Part shown: positions 8,879-13,741 of the stretch, one piece after another
Layout of the letters: the number at the start of each line of letters is the position of its first letter
Position numbering within the stretch: position 1 is the stretch's first letter
Source: Euperipatoides rowelli
Taxonomy: Eukaryota > Onychophora > Udeonychophora > Euonychophora > Peripatopsidae
Strand: one strand, 5' to 3'
Assembly (NCBI GenBank): GCA_003024985.2
Contig: PXIH01S0015162.1
DNA: 13,741 bases
Position numbers and translations under genes: made by a program
The notes under the pieces: generated by a model
What the model was told of the DNA's origin: nothing
The model's database searches: none
The model's input: the letters and a program-made list of their open reading frames with translations, nothing else

Positions 8879-9134
8879 CTGTCACATATACCTGCATTAT
8901 TTTCCTCGTCATAAGCAAATGTACATCCAGCATAATCCATTAACAATTTCACCTCTGGCAGATCAATCAACTTTGACTCTTTAATAAATAGATATCCAGC
9001 AGGAGACTCATCAAAGAGTGCCATGCAAGCTTTCAGTGAATTCTCAGACCAGGTATGATGGGAATTCTGAAATGTCTTGAATAATTCAATTAAAAATTGA
9101 TCTCCTAAAGAACTGTTTTCTGCTTCTATAAGTT
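8879..9134 (-). pseudogene. HTH part of the right transposase exon, beyond the frame break
   Basis: After the stop at 9135 the similarity resumes in the neighbouring frame without a gap and stays open to the splice donor. It reads ILKLIEAENSS, completing the coiled coil, then HHTWSENSLKACMALFDE and IKESKLIDLPEVK. The left copy has RWSKNTMKTCIAWFDE and AKASGLLRLPSQT at the same place. This is the HTH-type region that follows the coiled coil in P-element transposases. An added A in the eight-A run at 9141-9148 would be enough to make it continuous with the THAP part. Whether that base is truly absent from the genome is the main question. Confidence 0.8.
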
Positions 9135-9899
9135 TTAATATTTTTTTTCTAAAGATGATCGAGTTTTGGTAGCCTTTAATGTCCGTATCTGAGTTTGTAG
9201 ATAGTTAATCCGATTATTTAAATTGTTTATTTTAATTTTGTTGCACCTTAATAGCTTTATTCTAGGTTGCATATTAGTAAAAGTTCTATATCTTTTAGTA
9301 AACAGAAACTGCGCTTGAGTGCTAACATCTTTAGTAAGTGGATCTGATTCACTGTTTTGAGAAGCAGCAGAAGAATTGATGCTCATAAAATTGTCATCAA
9401 CAATTGTTTGTAATCTTTTCTTTGACTCAACATCTTTCCTTATGATCTTTTTTGTATCAGCAGAAATCTTGTTGATAGTTTTTCCAATATTAGTTGTTTG
9501 CTGATCTTCCTTTGACTTTGGATCAACTTGTTCCCGTGTGATCTCTTTTCTAACGTTCTGATTTTTTCTCAAGACTTTAGTACTTCTGGCTCTAGTCTCT
9601 TTGCGAATGTTGTGCTTTGTGCACCAAGGATAATTGATGAACATAGAAGGTACTGCCTCAGATTTGAGAATTCTATTTCTTAAGCTTTTCCGATAATCAT
9701 TAGAAGTGAAATGAAGACCACACACAACAGATCGATCTCTTGGTAACCAATTGGAGCCAGGTTTGTCACCCACCCTTGGAATATTTTTAATCCACAATTC
9801 CCGTACTTTTGCATCAGACGGAAATTCGTGGAAAGGGATTTTATGTATTCTCATATCTTTTGATGTACTGATACATGAAGGTATACAGCAACCTACCAT
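9135..9899 (-). CDS. THAP-domain protein, P-element/THAP9-like transposase N-terminus
   Basis: The THAP domain is a sequence-specific zinc finger that binds the ends of P-type transposons or, in host proteins, promoters. I start at the ATG at 9899-9897, which has A at -3 and G at +4 and places the first Cys pair at residues 4-5 as expected; the frame is open slightly further upstream without ATG. Visible parts of the 254-residue product are the ligands C5, C9, C60 and H63, the invariant W36 after HEFPS, P84 and F87 in AVPSMF, a basic linker at about 88-175, KDVSTQAQ near 190, and a coiled coil from about 210 to the end with regularly spaced I and L. The frame ends at 9137-9135 right after the eight-A run; the family continues with an HTH region that lies next door in another frame. 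An intact P-type transposase would be several hundred residues longer. Confidence 0.85.
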   Translation of the reverse strand: MVGCCIPSCISTSKDMRIHKIPFHEFPSDAKVRELWIKNIPRVGDKPGSNWLPRDRSVVCGLHFTSNDYRKSLRNRILKSEAVPSMFINYPWCTKHNIRKETRARSTKVLRKNQNVRKEITREQVDPKSKEDQQTTNIGKTINKISADTKKIIRKDVESKKRLQTIVDDNFMSINSSAASQNSESDPLTKDVSTQAQFLFTKRYRTFTNMQPRIKLLRCNKIKINNLNNRINYLQTQIRTLKATKTRSSLEKKY

Positions 9900-9950
9900 T
9901 ATCAATTATTAGTATTCACCAAATTTGTGATTTAAAAATTTCAAATAATC

Positions 9951-9952
9951 CT
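9951..9952 (-). promoter_or_regulatory. Splice acceptor upstream of the right THAP exon
   Basis: The minus strand reads tttatttttttgcag before gattatttg, a strong acceptor, 51 nt before the ATG. It implies a 5' UTR exon to the right. A candidate donor (ttgtca|gtaagtat, GT at 10848-10847) lies about 900 bp away, but its link to this gene is only a guess. Confidence 0.6.
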
Positions 9953-10229
9953 GCAAAAAATAAATGAATAAAGGATTTAAAATCAGATTATCAGTAAAAC
10001 ATATGATTATTTTAATTAAGACTATATTCAAAATTCCGGAAATCTCTTTTACTAAATGAAATATTTATGCTACAAGTTTTACTCTAATTTTTTTTTAAAA
10101 AAAATATTGTGAAATAGGCCTATACAGTATAGGCTACACCAGGACCTACATGACAGGATGAATGCAATTTTTAACAATATAGAATAGTCCTATTATATAC
10201 AATATGTCAGATACCAAACTATGGTAAGG
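9953..10229. other. Probable 5' UTR intron sequence
   Basis: AT-rich and without open frames. It contains a perfect inverted repeat, GCCTATAC-A-GTATAGGC, at 10118-10134, overlapping a TAGGCCTA palindrome. Confidence 0.45.
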
Positions 10230-10322
10230 CCTCGTCAGGTTGACCCATAATCCTCCCCCCTTTTTAACTTTATTCTATTTTGAGAAGGACTATTTAATTC
10301 TAATAAACTTATTTAAGGTTCT

Positions 10323-10460
10323 ATGATTTTTTCCCTTATTTGCCTAGTCACATGTCTCCGAAAGTTGCACAATTGCACTAGCGTGGGAGCATATATAAGT
10401 GATCATGACAAATACAGAATCTACCTGAACGGGGATCTTATCTCCAAGTTTTGCCAGTAA
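10323..10460 (+). other. Short open frame with a signal-peptide-like start, uncertain
   Basis: An ATG at 10323 opens 45 codons to a TAA at 10458. The first dozen residues, MIFSLICLVTCL, are hydrophobic like a signal peptide, followed by a polar part. The frame is the same as that of the open stretch at 10923-11138, but many stops lie between. It is short enough to be chance. No family recognised. Confidence 0.15.
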
Positions 10461-10858
10461 TAGAGTAATGAGCATTTCTTATTGCTAATGTATGCTCTCC
10501 ACCCATAGACTAGCAACTTTAGAGATTAGACCTTAAAATTGACCATATTTGCCACTTACAACTACACATACCAAGCCAGAAACACAGTCCTAACTGGGGA
10601 ATATTCTTAGTATCTCCACAACTGTTTGCATGAGGGACTCCTCGTGAGGTCAAGCGAGATCAAATGCAACCAGATGCTACAGATAAAAAAAATATGTCCA
10701 GGGGATAAGTACAGAGTAACCATTGGAATCTTACTACTAATTATTGCCCATACTTTCATGTAAATGTCCATATTTGAAATTACTAATTTAAACACATCCA
10801 CATGAAAGCCTTTAAAGATAACAACCAAACCAGCGATTTAATACTTACTGACAAGGGG

Positions 10859-10918
10859 TTATATTGTGCCAACTGCTGGTTAAAAGCTCATATATCTAAA
10901 TTAATCGGCACAATATAA
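10859..10918. repeat. 12-bp perfect inverted repeat (stem-loop)
   Basis: TTATATTGTGCC at 10859-10870 is the exact reverse complement of GGCACAATATAA at 10907-10918, with a 36-nt loop. It lies just left of the 30-bp inverted repeat copy at 10934. Confidence 0.7.
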
Positions 10919-10922
10919 TTAG

Positions 10923-11138
10923 ATAAAGGGGGTTTCTAGCAATGATATAACCCTCTTCTACAACCTAACCAAAAACTCGATCCGATTTGGCTGTCTAGGG
11001 ACTAAGAGGAGAAAGAATAGTGAGTTCTTTATTATCCCAGCCCCAGATAGAGGGGACAGGTACCACTCCTGTCTCGTGATCACCCAGACATCTGACCTGA
11101 AAGAAAAATTCATATGTCATGTCATTTCAGTACGATAA
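10923..11138 (+). other. Unrecognised open frame, possible exon or gene fragment
   Basis: Seventy-one codons are open without an ATG, ending at a TAA at 11136. The product is protein-like (SSNDITLFYNL, then RFGCLGTKRRKN, then FFIIPAPDRGDRYHS), and the underlying DNA at 11035-11100 is clearly richer in G+C than the neighbourhood. A plus-strand acceptor-like tttctag lies at 10933-10939. The opening SSNDITLFY is shared with the minus-strand frame at 11680-11456 through a DNA inverted repeat. I do not recognise the family. It could be an exon, an element fragment or chance. Confidence 0.3.
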
Positions 11139-11141
11139 TTC

Positions 11142-11165
11142 CACACACACACACACACACACACA
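11142..11165. repeat. (CA)n microsatellite
   Basis: An uninterrupted CA dinucleotide run of about 24 bases. Confidence 0.95.
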
Positions 11166-11455
11166 AACAATTAATTAGTAGTTTAGCAAACAGACATTTA
11201 TTTGCTTAGAATAAAGTTTAACAATAAATTCCTTCCATAATTTTCTTTGCTTACAATTGATTCCCCTTAGATTTTACAACAAATTTAATAGATACAGTAG
11301 ATGATTATACTAAAGTTTATGATAGATAGGTCGGGAGATGCAGGTATAGCCAATCTAGTTTTGCTTTACTCAAGATTTTATTAGGGACTGTTCGTACTAA
11401 TTAAGTTGGTTCAGAATTTCTGCAACTAAGAAAGTTCATTGGATTGTAAGATTAA
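11166..11455. other. Non-coding AT-rich spacer
   Basis: No gene seen. It contains one copy of the 12-mer CTAATTAAGTTG at 11397-11408 that recurs twice near 12745 and 13029. Confidence 0.45.
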
Positions 11456-11680
11456 TTAATGACCGTTTAGCTTGTAGAAGAGGGTTATATCATTGCTAGA
11501 ATTGGGTTTAGAATTCAGAAATTTTTCAAAGTGACGCTGACATGGAAATCTAGACTTTATGAAAGAATCTTCTATAATTATAACAGGTCGGGGATTATAA
11601 GTTAAGAGGTGATAAGCAACCACATCTCCGGACTTATTGAGGAGAAGTGGTTTTTCACCGTCGAGAATTCCATAGAACAT
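11456..11680 (-). CDS. Small hypothetical open reading frame
   Basis: An ATG at 11680-11678 opens 74 codons to a TAA at 11458-11456. The product has MFYGILDGEKPLLLN, an aliphatic PVIIIED, a basic SRFPCQRHFEKF and ends SSNDITLFYKLNGH. Codons are used more evenly than in the chance frames of this window. In the same frame upstream, beyond a TAA at about 11692, there is a charged helical-looking stretch (ENIKRAAELESKRWGQKF), so this may be the broken end of a larger protein. The family is not recognised, and no acceptor or promoter decides the start. Confidence 0.3.
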   Translation of the reverse strand: MFYGILDGEKPLLLNKSGDVVAYHLLTYNPRPVIIIEDSFIKSRFPCQRHFEKFLNSKPNSSNDITLFYKLNGH

Positions 11681-11839
11681 CAATAATTATTTGGGAGATG
11701 TTAACCGACTAATTTCAGCAAATTTTTGTCCCCATCTCTTCGATTCCAGTTCTGCAGCTCTTTTTATATTCTCAGATCACTAGGAGCATTTTGGTGTTTG
11801 TTGACAATTGCTTTGATAGGTTGCTACTTTATGACATAT

Positions 11840-12246
11840 CTTAATATGTAGATCTAGGTGACATTACTTCCACAAAAGTTCTACCAGGTGAGTAAAACTG
11901 TGATAACTTTAGCAATGAAGGAAATGACTAGTAAGATATATATAGTAGAAGTTGTAGATCTAGTTTTAAGCAATGTTAATGTTTACACAGGCACCATATT
12001 GTTCTGGTAACTAGGCTTGGGCGATTAAATCGATTAATGAATTAAACTCGATTATNCCACTATCAAATAATTAATTGATTAGTTGATACTAATCGATTAT
12101 TGCCTCTTGATTAATCGAGAAGTCCAATTTCAATAATCGCCCAAGCCTACTGGTAACTTGTATTAATTTCTTTTGTTCTTTTTGTTTCAGGGCAGAGGAA
12201 CTTAAGATTGGCTATTGATTTTCCATACCTGGAGGTAGCAAGATAG
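11840..12246 (+). other. Candidate end of an unknown plus-strand gene (two exons)
   Basis: A perfect consensus donor, CCAG|GTGAGT, lies at 11887/11888. A strong acceptor with a long pyrimidine tract (ttttgttctttttgtttcag) ends at 12190. Joined in the frame CCA G|GG, the reading stays open from about 11846 to a TAG at 12244-12246, and AATAAA follows at 12253-12258. The downstream exon would encode only QRNLRLAIDFPYLEVAR. The signals are good, but the peptide is too short to identify and upstream exons are not assigned. Confidence 0.35.
12012..12149. mobile_element. 138-bp MITE with 16-bp TIRs and 8-bp target duplication (hAT-like)
   Basis: The ends TAGGCTTGGGCGATTA (12012-12027) and TAATCGCCCAAGCCTA (12134-12149) are perfect inverted repeats. 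They are flanked by the exact 8-bp direct repeat CTGGTAAC at 12004-12011 and 12150-12157. An 8-bp duplication is typical of hAT and P elements; the TIR type fits small hAT-derived elements better. The inside is made of ATCGATTAAT-like motifs and codes for nothing. It sits inside the candidate intron 11888-12190. One unknown base is at 12056. Confidence 0.9.
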
Positions 12247-12258
12247 CAATAGAATAAA

Positions 12259-12728
12259 TAGCTCAAAATTATAATAACAAAATCAAATAAATAATTAAAC
12301 AGATTAAAATCAAAACCACAATTATATCTACAATATAGAAAGGTTTATAGTACATACATAGTACAATCAAAAATTGAGAACCTTCAAATAAACATGATGA
12401 TTTTCATGCTAAAAATTAAAATTTTAGAAATAATTCAGGATGATTTGTTCTGGAATTTACTACTCATTTAAGTACTGTAGCATAGTAAATGATAAAAATA
12501 GTCTACAGTAGGCCTATTTACTGAATAATAAAGTTAGACACTCTTCTTAGAATCAAGATGGTGCAGATTACAAGAGTGGCTGATTTGAGTACTGATGCAA
12601 TAATTTTAACATGAAGTTAAATACAGATGAAATACAACATTGACTTTTAACAAGCGACATCTATTGTGTTTATCTGTAGGCTACATACCTATATAAGTTA
12701 CTTATACTGCAAATACATACACACACAC
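12259..12728. other. Non-coding spacer
   Basis: AT-rich, no open frame of note. A TAGGCCTA palindrome lies at 12509-12516 and a short CA run at about 12717-12729. Confidence 0.5.
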
Positions 12729-12730
12729 AA

Positions 12731-13100
12731 AGCTCAAATTTCAGCTAATTAAGTTGGTGATCTCAAGGACCACTGATTTAAAATAATGAGTCTGAAATAT
12801 TATCTGGTGGTCCAAGAAAATTTAAATGATTTAGATGTGTTCCGGTATACAATTTCACTAAAATTCTTAAGACATATTATTTACACTTTGCTCATAAAAA
12901 AAAAAAAAAGAAAGAAATTGTAGGCTAGGCCCTAAAATGTAACACAATAGTTAATTTATTATGGATGGGTTAAAATACAATCTGTTTGGTTTTAAAATAC
13001 TGTAGGCTTTTCAGTGCTCAAAGTTTGGCTAATTAAGTTGAGGTCCGACGGACCACTAAATCTAGAATTAATAGTAGTTCGTAATATTGTTTGGTAGTTG
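12731..13100 (+). repeat. Two diverged copies of one dispersed repeat
   Basis: Copy A (about 12731-12826) and copy B (about 13015-13100) share gctcaaa, GCTAATTAAGTTG and GGACCACT in the same order and similar spacing. In copy A, GGACCAC (12767-12773) pairs with GTGGTCC (12807-12813). In copy B, GGTCCG-A-CGGACC (13042-13054) is a small palindrome. GGACCACT and GGTGGTCC blocks are common in old hAT-derived repeats, so that class is a guess. The stretch between the copies holds only an A run (about 12897-12909). Confidence 0.6.
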
Positions 13101-13103
13101 AAG

Positions 13104-13170
13104 CAGTGGCGATTCATCCATATAAGAAAGGCAAGCAATACATGCTTGGCAATTAAAAAAAAAAAAAAAA
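13104..13170 (+). repeat. CAGTGGCG-type element end followed by a poly(A) run
   Basis: CAGTGGCG at 13104-13111 is followed by attcatccatataag and a CAAGCA/TGCTTG hairpin (13132-13148), then 16 A. CAGTGGCG starts resemble ends of DNA transposons that I have seen in other animals, but no matching opposite end is found. Confidence 0.3.
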
Positions 13171-13449
13171 GTCACATTACTGTACTAGGCTATATTTAAA
13201 ATTAAAAATCTAAGCTAGTTGTTCATTTTAGTTTCTATTCCCATAGTACATTACTGAAATAAATATACGGTAGTGATTAAAACATTATTTAATTTACTGT
13301 ATTTGCTCCAACTCTCAAACATATCATATTCCCATTATATTTTTCTTAATCTGTTTTAATTTCTTTAAACCTTAGTGGCAATGTTAAACAGCTGGTTATC
13401 TTTGCACAGGCACCAAAAATGCAAACTCTTATTTTGGTTGCCTTGCTAT
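13171..13449. other. Non-coding spacer
   Basis: AT-rich and without features I can support. Confidence 0.5.
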
Positions 13450-13528
13450 CAGTGGCGCACCCAGAAAATTGGCTTGGTGGGGGGGGGGCTCAAAATAAAA
13501 TTATTATATATGTATATATATATATTTA
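13450..13528 (+). repeat. Second CAGTGGCG-type end, G run and (AT)n run
   Basis: CAGTGGCGCACCCAG at 13450-13464 leads into a long G run (about 13479-13488) and then an AT-alternating stretch (about 13501-13528). The order CAGTGGCG, CCAG, G run is a recurrent pattern of dispersed repeats; the class is unknown. Confidence 0.35.
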
Positions 13529-13612
13529 TTAAGGGTGGGAGTAGATTAAAATTTTTAACTGATTAATCGATTAAACATTTAATCGATTAATCAACCAATA
13601 ATCGATTAATTT
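13529..13612. repeat. ATCGATTAA-rich hairpin, possible partial hAT-like MITE
   Basis: GATTAATCGATTAAA (13561-13575) and TTTAATCGATTAATC (13578-13592) are perfect 15-bp arms with a 2-nt loop, and ATCGATTAAT repeats at 13600-13609. The left side (taagggtgggagtagatta) loosely resembles the TIR of the MITE at 12012, whose inside has the same ATCGATTAAT motif. No matching opposite end is visible. Confidence 0.55.
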
Positions 13613-13741
13613 TTTCTCTTCTTATACCATTTTTTTAATATAAGCTTATTATTTATTGCCATTTTAGTCCTTCTAATTTTTGAATAAGTAATCCATAAAT
13701 TTTGTTATAGTTAATTAATTATGCAAAGTTCATGTCATTAT
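13613..13741. other. Non-coding right flank
   Basis: AT-rich and without any feature I can support. Confidence 0.5.

Larger units (their letters stand above)
10934..11501. repeat. 30-bp perfect inverted repeat pair, 508 bp apart
   Basis: Positions 10934-10963 (starting ttctagcaatgatataaccc) are the exact reverse complement of 11472-11501. Similarity fades within a few bases beyond the arms, though toward the inside another ~7 bases match with two differences. No target duplication or typical transposon end was seen at the outer edges. Confidence 0.85.

Noticed and set aside
10607-10828. Minus-strand open frame of 73 codons
   Set aside because: The product is hydrophobic without recognisable domains; I could not link it to the signals around it.
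13375-13566. Plus-strand frame of 63 codons
   Set aside because: It runs through a G run and an AT dinucleotide repeat; the encoded peptide is low complexity.

Overview
This is AT-rich animal genomic DNA, most likely from an arthropod and probably an insect. The evidence is eukaryotic splice signals, THAP-domain genes of the P-element type, and a Ty1/copia element whose primer-binding site matches the inside of initiator tRNA-Met, as in insect copia. I cannot name the species. I see no bacterial genes, CRISPR array, rRNA or convincing tRNA. One base is unknown (N at 12056).

The window is mainly a graveyard of mobile elements. On the minus strand there are two related copies of the 5' coding exon of a P-element/THAP9-like transposase gene, at 1269-375 and 9950-8879. 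Both have a splice acceptor just before the ATG, a THAP zinc finger opening M-x2-CC-x3-C, a linker with a D-x4-Q motif, a coiled coil, a transposase HTH region with W-S-x-N, and a phase-2 splice donor. The left copy is clearly a pseudogene (two frame breaks and an in-frame TGA). The right copy has one frame break, in a run of eight A. No RNase H-like catalytic exon is visible for either copy.

From 1919 to 5019, plus strand, lies a broken copia element: the last ~37 bp of the 5' LTR, primer-binding site, gag remnants with a damaged zinc knuckle, an aspartic protease with its D-S-G-A triad, the end of integrase, a polypurine tract and a ~660 bp 3' LTR. The C-terminal end of a LINE reverse transcriptase (about 2690-3130) interrupts it between gag and protease. 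The rest of the 5' LTR is replaced by a ~140 bp tandem repeat (1633-1920).

From 5384 to 5910 there is a three-unit degenerate repeat abutting a mariner-superfamily transposase fragment on the minus strand. From 5910 to 8870 the sequence is largely featureless, with a retroposon-like A-tailed block (7530-7755) and a promoter-like patch (8330-8480).

From 10230 to 12260 the base composition is locally less AT-rich. Two convergent short reading frames (10923-11138 plus, 11680-11456 minus) share a perfect 30-bp inverted repeat. A consensus splice donor (11888) and acceptor (12190) on the plus strand suggest the end of an unknown gene. A 138-bp MITE with 16-bp perfect TIRs and an 8-bp target duplication sits inside that candidate intron. 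The right end holds dispersed-repeat fragments, a second ATCGATTAAT-rich hairpin and simple repeats.
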